Shown piece after piece: positions 53,601 through 61,039 of a stretch of DNA of 64,000 nt. The stretch comes from Streptomyces sp. NRRL F-2580 (GTDB taxonomy: Bacteria; Actinomycetota; Actinomycetes; Streptomycetales; Streptomycetaceae): NCBI RefSeq assembly GCF_000720115.1, contig NZ_JOIR01000023.1, positions 43,338 to 107,337 on the forward strand, in the 5' to 3' direction. Every line of letters starts with the position of its first letter. The stretch's first letter is position 1. The notes beneath the pieces were generated by a model. The model saw only the letters and a list, made by a program, of their open reading frames with translations. It had not been told where the DNA came from and ran no database searches. The position numbers and the translations under genes were made by a program.

Positions 53601-54233
53601 CTCGACGGCAAGCCGCTCAAGGCGAAGACCCTCGACGGCTGGGCCCAGGGCTTCGAACTGCCCGCCGCGGGCGGGCACCTCGACCTCGTCCACGAGGACT
53701 CCCTCCTGCGGAGCGCCTGGTACTGGGCGCAGGGCCTCCTCGCCCTCGTCCTGCTGGTGATGGCCCTGCCGGGCCGCCGCGCCCAGCTCGACGACGACCT
53801 GCCCGAGGAGGAGGCCGCGATCCCGTCCCAGCCCGGCCCGGGCGAGGCCGGCGAGGGCCGCCGCGCCCGCCGGCTGCGCGCCGAGGCCGAGCCCGCCCCC
53901 GCACCGGTGGAGACCGCCGCGGTCGCCGACCCGTACGCGCAGATCCCGGCGCAGCCGGTCTACGGCGAGGAGGCGTACGCCTACCAGCCCTACGGCGACC
54001 AGGGCGGCTACACCTACGAGCCGCAGCCCCAGCAGCCGGCCCCGTACGAGCAGTACCCGGGATACGACCAGCAGGGACAGCAGGGACAGCAGGGACAGCC
54101 GGGACAGCAGGCCTACGAGGCCCCGTACCCACAGCAGTACCCGTACGAGCAGTACGAGCAGTACGACCCCCACGCACCGTACGACCCCCACGCACCGCAC
54201 GACCCGCGTCCTGACGGGAGCCCCCAGCAGTGA
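50601..54233 (+). CDS. large membrane glycosyltransferase (GT2 domain plus polytopic region)
   Basis: A 1210-aa protein. Residues 20-290 form a GT2 domain: VVTAVLVAHDGARWLPRTLAGLLGQER, LWLLHDDSAPEPDAL (DXD-like), GPKLRGWYDKKQLLEAGVTIARSGRRWTG and FDRRLPLMRDDVDLCWRAQSAGHTVLVAPDAVLRH. Residues 430-840 contain about twelve membrane helices, then an extracytoplasmic beta-rich region (850-1020) and a last helix (WYWAQGLLALVLLVMALPG). The C-terminal 130 residues are acidic, then Tyr/Gln/Pro-rich with GQQ and YDPHAP repeats. It overlaps the DUF5719 gene by four bases, and this pair beside whiB is conserved in actinobacteria. The acceptor is unknown; a lipid-linked surface glycan is likely. Confidence 0.88.
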   Translation: MSLHSQSAASHQAPATPEFPRHVVTAVLVAHDGARWLPRTLAGLLGQERPAQNHIAADTGSADESARLLTEALGDDRVLHLARRTGFGTAVDEAARIAGTLTPEDLPYLKRPSGWDPVSRTWRDDTYDLPELPHGEPVQWLWLLHDDSAPEPDALTELLRVAEENPDAAVIGPKLRGWYDKKQLLEAGVTIARSGRRWTGLDRREQDQGQHDQVRPVLSVSTAGMLVRRDVYDDLGGFDRRLPLMRDDVDLCWRAQSAGHTVLVAPDAVLRHAEASARERRTVDCAGRTAAGPHRVDKAGAVYTILANSSGRALPYVLLRVLLGTVLRTLAYLIGKAPGQAVDEITGLLATLLRPGRILAARKARRRPAVPAADLRPLFPPPGASLRANAEQLAGYFGGDRDTDVAPAGRHGGGSILTAPGEDGDYAVAEERFARLKRIARNPAPVLFGLLLLVSLAACRGLLVGGSLMGGALLPAPDSGPELWRAYTDGWQAVGTGSTASAPPYLAVLGALATLLFGSTQAALTLLLVGSVPLAGLTAYFASRPLVESRLLRAWAAIAYAFLPAVTGALAGGRLGTAVLAVVLPLIARSAVAAFALGGGESTADKRGSWRAVWTYTLLLTLATAFTPVVWPLAAVLGTAALVLRRAHWKAYGPRLLATLAVPMVVLAPWSLGLLTHPGRLLQEAGLPYGTGAAGALDLLGINPGGPGTGAGLLLAGIVLAALAALLRTDRRFAVRTAWAAALAALLLAVLANRTAWAGPATLVYGLALLAAAALGADGAKERVAARSFGWRQPLAALIALAAAAGPVVAAATWMIAGADGPLERRDPVQVPAFVADAGGDDNQTRTLILDLDPPATVSYSLVRGSGGRLGDAEITARTGGDPRLDKVVSNLVAGSGADQSSQLSAYAIRFVMFRPGGPEEIRRVLDATPGLSRRHQQDGTSLWGVEPWLPRAVIISAKQGEAPIPVAAGPVEAHGKIPSGEAGRVLRIADRADAGWQATLDGKPLKAKTLDGWAQGFELPAAGGHLDLVHEDSLLRSAWYWAQGLLALVLLVMALPGRRAQLDDDLPEEEAAIPSQPGPGEAGEGRRARRLRAEAEPAPAPVETAAVADPYAQIPAQPVYGEEAYAYQPYGDQGGYTYEPQPQQPAPYEQYPGYDQQGQQGQQGQPGQQAYEAPYPQQYPYEQYEQYDPHAPYDPHAPHDPRPDGSPQQ
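54062..54210 (+). repeat. coding tandem repeats in the glycosyltransferase tail
   Basis: A 9-base CAGCAGGGA unit repeats four to five times (54069-54110, Gly-Gln-Gln), and GACCCCCACGCACCGTAC-type 18-base units repeat near 54165-54203 (Tyr-Asp-Pro-His-Ala-Pro). The product is a low-complexity, probably disordered cytoplasmic tail. Confidence 0.85.
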
Positions 54234-55714
54234 AGCAGCGCGCACCCCTGACGCTGGCCGCCGTGACCGCGGCGCTGGCCGCCCTCACCGGCATCGCCGC
54301 CCTCACCGCCCCCGCCGCCGACGGCAAGACCGGCGACGGCAAGGCGGCGGCCGCGGCCCGGATGCCGGTGGAGCGGTCCCTGCTGGTGTGCCCGGGGCCC
54401 AGCTCCTCGGACATCGCGGAGACCACCTACACCTCCTTCACCCCGGGCGCCCCCGCCGGAGAGGGCAAGGGCTCGGCCCGGCTGCTCGGCGCGACCAAGG
54501 ACGCCAAGCCGGTGCTGGAGGCCAAGGAACCGGGCAAGCCCGTCGGGGCCACCGCCAACGGCGCCGACGCGCCCGCCCTCACCGGCAGCGCCGACGGGGC
54601 CCTCGCCCCCGGCTGGACGGCGCAGCTGACCACCAAGGTCTCGGTCGGCCGCGCCCGCGGCCTGCTCGGCGTCGGCTGCACCGCGCCCGGCACCGACTTC
54701 TGGTTCCCCGCGGTGAGCACGGCCAAGGGCCGCGAGGACTACGTCCACCTCACCAACCCCGACGACGCCGCCGCCATCGTCGACATCAAGCTCTTCGGCC
54801 CGGACGGACTGGCCAAGCCCGAGGGCGGCGCCAGCGAGAACATCCGCGTCGACCCCAAGTCCACGAAGACCGTCCTGCTCTCCTCGCTCGTCCCGGCCGC
54901 CCAGCTCGCCGACGCCACCGCCCACGTGACGACCCGCGCGGGCCGGGTGGGCGCCTCGGTGCAGGTCGCCGAGGAGGGCGTCGGCGCCGACTGGCTGCCG
55001 GCCTCCACGGACCCGGCGGGCTCGCTGGTGCTGCCGGGCATCCCGGCCGACGCCGCCTCCGTACGGCTCGTGGCCTTCGTACCGGGCGAGGAGGACGCGG
55101 ACCTGAAGGTGCGCCTGGCGGCGCCCGGCGGCGCGATCAGCCCGGCCGGCAGCGAACAACTGCACGTCAAGGCCGGCATGACGGCCGTCCTGGACCTCAA
55201 GGACCTGACCCGCGGCGAGCCCGGTTCGCTGCTGCTGGGCCCGGTCGATGCCAAGAAGGCCGCCCCGGTCGTCGCGGCGGTACGGGTGGTCCGCGGCAGC
55301 GGCGCCAAGCAGGAGCTCGGCTTCGTCCCGGCCGCCGGACCGGTCGGGACCCGGGCGACCGTGGCCGACAACCGGCCCGACGAGAACACGACCCTGCTGT
55401 CGCTGACCGCCCCCGCCGCGGACGCCAAGGTCAAGGTGACGGCCTCGCCTGGCACCGGCGGCGGCGAGCCGGCCTCCCAGGAGGTCACGGTCAAGGCGGG
55501 CACCACACAGACGCTGTCCCTGGCCCCGGCCGGCGGCAAGGGCTCCTACGCGCTCACCGTCGAGACCCTCTCGGGCGGCCCGGTCCACGCGGCCCGCACC
55601 CTGTCCCTCCCCGCCGAGGGCATCGCGATGTTCACCGTCCAGACCCTCTCGGACGACCACTCCACGGTCGCCGTCCCCCGGGCCGCCCAGGACCTCTCGG
55701 TCCTCACCAGGTAA
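54230..55714 (+). CDS. DUF5719 family secreted or membrane-anchored protein
   Basis: A 494-aa protein from GTG 54230, overlapping the glycosyltransferase stop (GTGA). An N-terminal hydrophobic segment (LTLAAVTAALAALTGIAALTAPAA) should act as a signal or anchor. The rest is beta-rich with repeated blocks: LLVCPGPSSSDIAETTYTSF, GVGCTAPGTDFWFPAVSTAKGREDYVHLTNPDDAAAIVDIKLFGPDG and IRVDPKSTKTVLLSSLVPAAQLADATAHVTTRAGRVGASVQV. This matches DUF5719, found almost always next to this glycosyltransferase, so the two probably act together outside the membrane. The reaction is unknown. Confidence 0.87.
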   Translation: MKQRAPLTLAAVTAALAALTGIAALTAPAADGKTGDGKAAAAARMPVERSLLVCPGPSSSDIAETTYTSFTPGAPAGEGKGSARLLGATKDAKPVLEAKEPGKPVGATANGADAPALTGSADGALAPGWTAQLTTKVSVGRARGLLGVGCTAPGTDFWFPAVSTAKGREDYVHLTNPDDAAAIVDIKLFGPDGLAKPEGGASENIRVDPKSTKTVLLSSLVPAAQLADATAHVTTRAGRVGASVQVAEEGVGADWLPASTDPAGSLVLPGIPADAASVRLVAFVPGEEDADLKVRLAAPGGAISPAGSEQLHVKAGMTAVLDLKDLTRGEPGSLLLGPVDAKKAAPVVAAVRVVRGSGAKQELGFVPAAGPVGTRATVADNRPDENTTLLSLTAPAADAKVKVTASPGTGGGEPASQEVTVKAGTTQTLSLAPAGGKGSYALTVETLSGGPVHAARTLSLPAEGIAMFTVQTLSDDHSTVAVPRAAQDLSVLTR

Positions 55715-55733
55715 CCCGGACCCACCGGACGAC

Positions 55734-55762
55734 GAGGCGGGGACCCCGGCGGTCCCCGCCTC
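55734..55762. terminator. bidirectional terminator
   Basis: GAGGCGGGGACC (55734-55745) pairs perfectly with GGTCCCCGCCTC (55751-55762) around CCGGC, two bases before the stop of the leftward metallopeptidase gene. Confidence 0.88.
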
Positions 55763-55764
55763 CG

Positions 55765-56241
55765 TCAGTCCTGCCCGTACCGCGGATCCACGGTCTCGGG
55801 CGACAGCCCCAGCAGCTCCGCCACCTGCTCCACCACGATCTCGTGGACCAGCATCGCCTTCTCGTCCCGCGTCTTCGTGCGGATCTCCACCGGCCGCCGG
55901 AAGACCACGACCCGGGCCGGCCGCCCCTCACGGGACTCCGACACCGCACCCAGCGGCACCGCCTCGTCGTTCCAGCCACCGTCCGCGCCACCCGGCGGAC
56001 CCGGGACGTCACCGACGAGGAACTCCACCTCGGCCAGCTGCGGCCAGCGCCGCTCCAGCCGCTCCACGGAGTCCCGTACGAGGTCCCCGAACAGCTCCGC
56101 CCGACTCGCCGCCAGCGGCACCTGAGGAGGGGCCACCGGCCCGCGCATCCCGCGTCCGTGCCGGTCCCGCCGGCGCGGACGCGGCTCGGTGGGGGCCCCT
56201 GCGGGGGGCTCGCCGGGGCAGGGAGGCAGAGGGGTGTCCAT
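55765..56241 (-). CDS. minimal zincin-type metallopeptidase family protein
   Basis: A 158-aa protein. The C-terminal half (RAELFGDLVRDSVERLERRWPQLAEVEFLVGDVP, VVVFRRPVEIRTKTRDEKAMLVHEIVVEQVAELLGLSPETVDPRYGQD) matches the small zincin (MMP-like) family, with an HExxxEQ helix HEIVVEQ in place of the classic HExxH; whether it is active is not known for the family. The N-terminal 45 residues are Pro/Arg-rich. ATG 56241 is given; the preceding in-frame GTG 56244 has TACCCT six bases upstream and may be the real leaderless start. The homologous gene in M. tuberculosis (Rv3259) has the same position between whiB2 and the DUF3499 gene. Confidence 0.82.
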   Translation of the reverse strand: MDTPLPPCPGEPPAGAPTEPRPRRRDRHGRGMRGPVAPPQVPLAASRAELFGDLVRDSVERLERRWPQLAEVEFLVGDVPGPPGGADGGWNDEAVPLGAVSESREGRPARVVVFRRPVEIRTKTRDEKAMLVHEIVVEQVAELLGLSPETVDPRYGQD

Positions 56242-56334
56242 CACCCCCGCAGGGTAGCCCCGAGCACGACACGGGGGAGTGAGCGGCGGTGGAGTCGTCG
56301 CGGCCCGGTCAAGAGTGCGGTACCGTCCAACGTC

Positions 56335-56709
56335 GTGAGCCTTGTACGTCGTTGTTCGCGCACCGCGTGCGGCCGCCCTGCCGTCGCGACACTGACGTAC
56401 GTCTACGCCGATTCGACCGCAGTTCTCGGCCCGCTCGCCACCTACGCCGAGCCCCATTGCTACGACCTGTGTGCCGAGCACTCGGAGCGCCTGACCGCCC
56501 CGCGCGGCTGGGACGTCGTCCGCCTGTCCGACGGCTCCGGGCCGTCCCGCCCCAGCGGCGACGACCTCGAAGCCCTCGCCAACGCGGTCCGCGAAGCCGC
56601 CCGCCCGCCCGGGCGCGCGGCGGAGGCCGGCGGCTCCGGCCAGGGCCGCCCGGCCACCGGCGAGACCCGTCGTGGACACCTGCGCGTCCTGAGATCGCCC
56701 GATTCCTGA
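56335..56709 (+). CDS. DUF3499 family protein, probable zinc-binding
   Basis: A 124-aa protein starting SLVRRCSRTACGRPAVATLTYVYADSTAVLGPLATYAEPHCYDLCAEHSERLTAPRGWDVVRL, the DUF3499 signature. Four cysteines (two in CSRTAC, two in HCYDLC) plus histidines could bind zinc. The second half is low-complexity Pro/Ala/Gly/Arg. GTG 56335 has TACCGT eight bases upstream and no ribosome site, again suggesting a leaderless mRNA, divergent from the metallopeptidase gene. The function is unknown; the gene is tied to manB across actinobacteria. Confidence 0.85.
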   Translation: MSLVRRCSRTACGRPAVATLTYVYADSTAVLGPLATYAEPHCYDLCAEHSERLTAPRGWDVVRLSDGSGPSRPSGDDLEALANAVREAARPPGRAAEAGGSGQGRPATGETRRGHLRVLRSPDS

Positions 56710-56786
56710 CGCCCCGTTCGCCTCGGTAGGCGCTCCTGGTGCAGGGTAGGTTTGCCGAACCGCACAGAACCTCAGGAGGGCAGGCA

Positions 56787-58157
56787 GTGGCCGCAGATCT
56801 TTCGAACATCGTCAAGGCGTATGACGTGCGTGGCGTTGTGCCGGACGAGTGGGACGAGTCCTTGGCCGAGCTGTTCGGTGGTGCGTTCGTCGAGGTGACG
56901 GGTGCTTCGGCGATCGTGATCGGCCATGACATGCGGCCGTCGTCGCCGGGTCTCTCGGCGGCGTTCGCGCGGGGTGCGGCGGCGCGTGGGGTGGATGTGA
57001 CGCTGATCGGTCTGTGTTCGACGGACCAGCTGTACTACGCGTCGGGTTCGCTGGATCTGCCGGGTGCGATGTTCACGGCGTCGCACAATCCGGCGAAGTA
57101 CAACGGCATCAAGCTGTGCCGTGCGGGTGCGGCTCCGGTGGGTCAGGACACGGGTCTGTCGCAGATCCGTGAGCTGGTGGAGAAGTGGGTTGAGGCGGGT
57201 GCCCCGGCGGTGGCGGCCGGCACCGTTGCGGGGACGGTCTCGGAGCTGGACAGTCTGCCGGGGTATTCCGCGCATCTGCGGGGTCTGGTGGACCTGTCGG
57301 GGATCCGTCCGCTGAAGGTGGTCGTGGACGCGGGCAACGGGATGGGCGGTCACACCGTGCCGACCGTGTTCGAGGGTCTGCCGCTGGATCTGGTCCCGAT
57401 GTACTTCGAGCTGGACGGCACGTTCCCCAACCACGAGGCCAACCCGCTGGACCCGAAGAACATCGTGGACCTGCAGGCGCGGGTGCTGGCGGAGGGCGCG
57501 GACCTGGGCATCGCGTTCGACGGTGACGCGGACCGCTGCTTCATCGTGGACGAGCGCGGCGTGGGCGTCTCCCCGTCCGCGATCACGGCGCTGGTCGCGG
57601 CGCGTGAGCTGGCCCGCAACGGCGGCACGGGCACGGTGATCCACAACCTGATCACCTCCTGGTCGGTGCCGGAGGTCGTGCGTGAGAACGGTGGCACCCC
57701 GGTCCGTACGCGTGTCGGTCATTCCTTCATCAAGGAGGAGATGGCGAAGACGGGTGCGATCTTCGGCGGTGAGCACTCGGCGCACTACTACTTCAAGGAC
57801 TTCTGGAACGCGGACACGGGCATGCTGGCCGCGCTGCACGTGCTGGCGGCGCTGGGCGGCCAGGACGGCCCGCTGTCGGCCCTGGTGGCCTCGTACGACC
57901 GGTACGCGGGTTCGGGTGAGATCAACTCGACGGTCGACGACCAGGCGGCCCGGCTGGCGGCGGTGAAGGCCACCTACGCGGGCCGTGAGGGAGTGACGGT
58001 GGACGAGCTGGACGGTCTGACGGCGACGGGCGAGGACTGGTGGTTCAACGTCCGCGCCTCCAACACCGAACCCCTGCTGCGCCTGAACGTCGAGGCGCGT
58101 GACGAGGCCACCCTGGCCAAGGTCCGCGACGAGGTCCTGGCCCTCATCCGAGGCTGA
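56787..58157 (+). CDS. manB: phosphomannomutase
   Basis: A 456-aa alpha-D-phosphohexomutase that turns mannose-6-phosphate into mannose-1-phosphate for GDP-mannose. GTG 56787 follows GGAGGG. Motifs: phosphoserine Ser99 in MFTASHNPAKYNGIK, metal loop GIAFDGDADRCFIVDE, sugar loop IFGGEHSAHYYFKDFWNADTG and phosphate loop RASNTEPLLRLNVEARDEA. All four are intact. The gene's first 600 bases prefer G- and T-ending codons (GGT, GCG, GTG, TCG), unlike the C-ending bias of its neighbours and of its own last half. It heads the manB-Trm112-SIS-manA run. Confidence 0.95.
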   Translation: MAADLSNIVKAYDVRGVVPDEWDESLAELFGGAFVEVTGASAIVIGHDMRPSSPGLSAAFARGAAARGVDVTLIGLCSTDQLYYASGSLDLPGAMFTASHNPAKYNGIKLCRAGAAPVGQDTGLSQIRELVEKWVEAGAPAVAAGTVAGTVSELDSLPGYSAHLRGLVDLSGIRPLKVVVDAGNGMGGHTVPTVFEGLPLDLVPMYFELDGTFPNHEANPLDPKNIVDLQARVLAEGADLGIAFDGDADRCFIVDERGVGVSPSAITALVAARELARNGGTGTVIHNLITSWSVPEVVRENGGTPVRTRVGHSFIKEEMAKTGAIFGGEHSAHYYFKDFWNADTGMLAALHVLAALGGQDGPLSALVASYDRYAGSGEINSTVDDQAARLAAVKATYAGREGVTVDELDGLTATGEDWWFNVRASNTEPLLRLNVEARDEATLAKVRDEVLALIRG

Positions 58158-58227
58158 ACAGGGCTCGCCGGTCAGGGGCGGAACAGGTTCCGCCCCCGAC
58201 TCGGCCGCACCTTTCAGCGCCGGCCGC

Positions 58228-58300
58228 CACCAACCAGCCCCGGCGGCGTTTGAGTGGGGGTCCGGGCGGAGCCCGGTACCCGGCGGAGCCGGGATCCCCC
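58228..58300. repeat. dispersed repeat copy downstream of manB
   Basis: CAGCCCCGGCGGCGTTTGAG, GGGGGTCCGGGCGGAGCCCGG and CCCGGCGGAGCCGGGATCCCCC form nested inverted repeats in the 247-bp gap between manB and the next gene. It probably reduces read-through from manB. No gene is seen in the gap. Confidence 0.8.
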
Positions 58301-58404
58301 GGCGTGAGCCACCACGCCACTCCAGCCCGCACCGGAGTTGACTCGGCGGTACGCTGACCTCGCCCCACCCCAGAACCATCCGCATGCCCGAAGGGAACCG
58401 CCCC

Positions 58405-58590
58405 ATGCCGCTCGAAGCCGGCCTCCTGCAGATCCTCGCCTGCCCCGCCTGCCACTCGCCCCTCGAGGACAAGTCGGCCGACGAGACGGCCCCCGAGCTG
58501 ATCTGCACCGGCCAGGACTGCGGCCTCGCGTACCCGGTCCGCGACGGCATCCCGGTGCTCCTGGTCGACGAGGCCCGCCGCCCCGCCTGA
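58405..58590 (+). CDS. Trm112-like zinc-ribbon protein, 61 aa
   Basis: A small protein, [21 protein letters not shown], then [28 protein letters not shown], the bacterial Trm112p/YcaR pattern with CPAC and CTGQDC zinc ligands. Eukaryotic Trm112 activates methyltransferases; the bacterial role is uncertain. ATG 58405 has AAGGGA nine bases upstream; ATG 58384 in the same frame lacks this. It lies 43 bp before the SIS gene in the mannose cluster, an association common in actinobacteria. Confidence 0.88.
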   Translation: MPLEAGLLQILACPACHSPLEDKSADETAPELICTGQDCGLAYPVRDGIPVLLVDEARRPA

Positions 58591-58633
58591 TCATTCCGCA
58601 ACCCTGGATCCGTCAACACCGCCGGAGGCCGCC

Positions 58634-59767
58634 ATGCTCGACGAGTCGCTCCTCGACGCACCGGACGATCTCGCCCGCGTCGACCGACGGGGCCTGCTCC
58701 GCGGCGCGGCCGAGGCCGGGGCGAGAGTCCGTACCGCGGCCCGGCACGCGAACGAGGCGGGCCTCGCGGAGCTGCGGCCCGACGGCCGTCCCCGCGCGGT
58801 CCTGATCGCCGGGCCCGGCACCGCCGCCACGGGCGTCGCCGACCTGCTGGGCGCCCTCGCAGGCGCCTCCGCGCCGGTGATCCGGCTCGACCCCACCGGC
58901 GTCGCGCACGCGGCCGGCGCACTGCGCTGGGCCCTGCCCGGCTGGGCCGGCCCGATCGACCTGCTGCTCATCGCCACCACCGACGGCACCGAGCCCGGGC
59001 TGGCCGTCCTCGCCGAGCAGGCGTACCGGCGCGGCTGCACCGTCGTCGCCGTCGCCCCGGAGCGCTCGCCGCTGAGCGAGGCCGTGGACGGTGCGCACGG
59101 GCTCCTCGTACCGATGGCCAAGGCCCCGTACCAGGAGTACGACGAATCCGCCGCCGCGGGCCCCGGGGCCCTGTGGGCGCTGCTCACGCCCCTGCTGCTG
59201 CTCCTCGACAAGGTCGGCCTGATCACCGCCGCCCCCGACACCCTGCAGCTCGTCGCCGACCGGCTCGACCGCACGGCCGAACGCTGCGGGCCCGCCATCG
59301 CCACCTACTCCAACCCGGCCAAGACCCTCGCCGCCGAGCTGGCCGATTCCCTCCCGCTCATCTGGAGCGAGGGCGTCGGCGCCGCACCCGCCGGCCGCCG
59401 CTTCGCCGCCACCCTCGCCGAGCTCGCCGGCCGCCCCGCACTGGCCGCCGCGCTCCCCGAGGCACTGCCCTCCCACGGCATCCTGCTCGCCGGGGCCTTC
59501 GCGGCCGGCGCCGACCCCGAAGACTTCTTCCGCGACCGGGTCGAAGAGCCCCAGGCCCTCCGCGCCCGCATCGTCCTGCTGCGTGACCGGCCGGCGGGCG
59601 GCCTGACCGCCGCCCCCGCCGCACGCGAGCTCGCCCTCAGCCACGACACGGCCATCAGCGAGCTCGAACCGGAAGAGGGCGTCGAGCTGGAGCAACTCGC
59701 CGAACTCCTCGCCGTCACGGATTTCGCCACCGCCTACCTGGCGTTGGCCTCCGGGGGACACGGCTGA
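58634..59767 (+). CDS. SIS-domain phosphosugar isomerase-like protein (phosphoglucose/phosphomannose isomerase family)
   Basis: A 377-aa protein with two SIS-like halves. VLIAGPGTAATGVADLLGALAG and PIDLLLIATTDGTEPGLAVLAEQAYRRGCTVVAVAPERSPLSEAVDG form the first; AGPGALWALLTPLLLLLDKVGLITA and GRRFAATLAELAGRPALAAALPEALPSHGILLAG belong to the second. This fits the bifunctional phosphoglucose/phosphomannose isomerase relatives found beside manB and manA in actinobacteria (Rv3256c in M. tuberculosis). The activity of these actinobacterial versions is unproven; the glycine-rich phosphate site is present, but a complete catalytic set could not be confirmed by eye. Confidence 0.78.
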   Translation: MLDESLLDAPDDLARVDRRGLLRGAAEAGARVRTAARHANEAGLAELRPDGRPRAVLIAGPGTAATGVADLLGALAGASAPVIRLDPTGVAHAAGALRWALPGWAGPIDLLLIATTDGTEPGLAVLAEQAYRRGCTVVAVAPERSPLSEAVDGAHGLLVPMAKAPYQEYDESAAAGPGALWALLTPLLLLLDKVGLITAAPDTLQLVADRLDRTAERCGPAIATYSNPAKTLAAELADSLPLIWSEGVGAAPAGRRFAATLAELAGRPALAAALPEALPSHGILLAGAFAAGADPEDFFRDRVEEPQALRARIVLLRDRPAGGLTAAPAARELALSHDTAISELEPEEGVELEQLAELLAVTDFATAYLALASGGHG

Positions 59768-59807
59768 GGTACACGCTCTTGCCCCGGCTCTATCCAGGAA
59801 GACGACG

Positions 59808-60968
59808 ATGGACCGCCTGACGAACACGATCCGCCCCTACGCCTGGGGATCCACCACGGCGCTCCCCGCGCTCCTCGGTGTCGAACCCACCGGTGAGCCC
59901 CAGGCCGAGCTGTGGATGGGCGCCCACCCCGGCGCCCCCTCCCGCCTCGACCGCGGTGCCGGACAGGTCGCCCTCTCGGACGTCATCGCCGCCGACCCCG
60001 AAGGCGAGCTCGGCGCCGCCACCGTCGCCAAGTTCGGTCCCCGGCTGCCCTTCCTCCTCAAGATCCTCGCCGCGGGCGCGCCGCTCTCCCTCCAGGTCCA
60101 CCCCGACCAGGCCCAGGCCAAGGCGGGCTTCGAGGACGAGGAGCGCCGCGGGGTCCCGATCGACGCGGGGCACCGCAACTACAAGGACCCCAACCACAAG
60201 CCCGAGATGATCTGCGCGCTCACCGCGTTCGACGGGCTGTGCGGCTTCCGCGCGCCGCTGGCCGCCGCCGAACTCCTCGCGGGCCTGGACGTGGACAGCC
60301 TCAAGCCGTACGTCGACCTGCTGCACGCGCACCCCGAAGAGGCGGCCCTGCGCGAGATGCTCACCGCCGTACTGACCGCGGACCGCGCCGAGATGGCCCA
60401 CACCGTCCACGAGACCGCGGCCGCCGCCGAGCGCCTGGGCGGACCGTACGCCCCGTACGCCACCCTGGCCCACCACTTCCCGGGCGACCCGGGGGTCATC
60501 GCGGCCATGCTCCTCAACCACGTCCGACTCCAGCCCGGTGAGGCGATGTTCCTCGGCGCGGGCGTCCCGCACGCCTACATCGACGGCCTCGGCGTCGAGC
60601 TGCTCGCCAACTCCGACAACGTGTTGCGCGCCGGACTCACCCCCAAACACGTGGACGTGCCCGAACTGCTGAAGATCGCGCGCTTCGAGCCGGGCGACCC
60701 GAACGTGCTGCGCCCCGAAGGTGACGGCGGCGAGGAGGTCTACGAGAGCCCCATCGACGAGTTCCGGCTCTCCCGCTTCCTCCTCGCGCCCGGCGGCGCC
60801 TCCCGCGTGCTGTCGCACGACGCCCCGCAGATCCTGCTCTGCACGGCCGGTTCGGTGACGGCCGGCGAACTGCCGCTGGCCCCCGGTGAATCGGTCTTCG
60901 TACCGGCGGGCGAAAAGGTCGAACTGTCCGGAAGCGGGACGGTCTTCCGTGCCACCGTGGTGGTCTGA
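59808..60968 (+). CDS. manA: mannose-6-phosphate isomerase, class I
   Basis: A 386-aa zinc cupin that interconverts fructose-6-phosphate and mannose-6-phosphate. The start MDRLTNTIRPYAWGSTTALPALLG is typical. Zinc ligands: PLSLQVHPDQAQAKAGF (Gln, His) and NHKPEMICALTAFDGLCGFR (Glu), with the C-terminal His in GAGVPHAYIDGLGVELLANSDNVLRAGLTPKHVDVPEL. The active-site Arg is in LRAGLTPKH. The length is normal. With manB and manC it completes the route to GDP-mannose. Confidence 0.95.
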   Translation: MDRLTNTIRPYAWGSTTALPALLGVEPTGEPQAELWMGAHPGAPSRLDRGAGQVALSDVIAADPEGELGAATVAKFGPRLPFLLKILAAGAPLSLQVHPDQAQAKAGFEDEERRGVPIDAGHRNYKDPNHKPEMICALTAFDGLCGFRAPLAAAELLAGLDVDSLKPYVDLLHAHPEEAALREMLTAVLTADRAEMAHTVHETAAAAERLGGPYAPYATLAHHFPGDPGVIAAMLLNHVRLQPGEAMFLGAGVPHAYIDGLGVELLANSDNVLRAGLTPKHVDVPELLKIARFEPGDPNVLRPEGDGGEEVYESPIDEFRLSRFLLAPGGASRVLSHDAPQILLCTAGSVTAGELPLAPGESVFVPAGEKVELSGSGTVFRATVVV

Positions 60969-61039
60969 CGCGGCGTCCGTCCCGTCGGCTGCAACAATGT
61001 GCGGCCGGTAGTCAGCGGCTAGGAAGGACACCTGCACCC

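Noticed and set aside
49908..54245. A 1445-codon minus-strand open frame opposite whiB and the large glycosyltransferase
   Set aside because: Low-complexity Gly/Ala/Glu translation, antisense to well-supported genes; a base-composition artefact.
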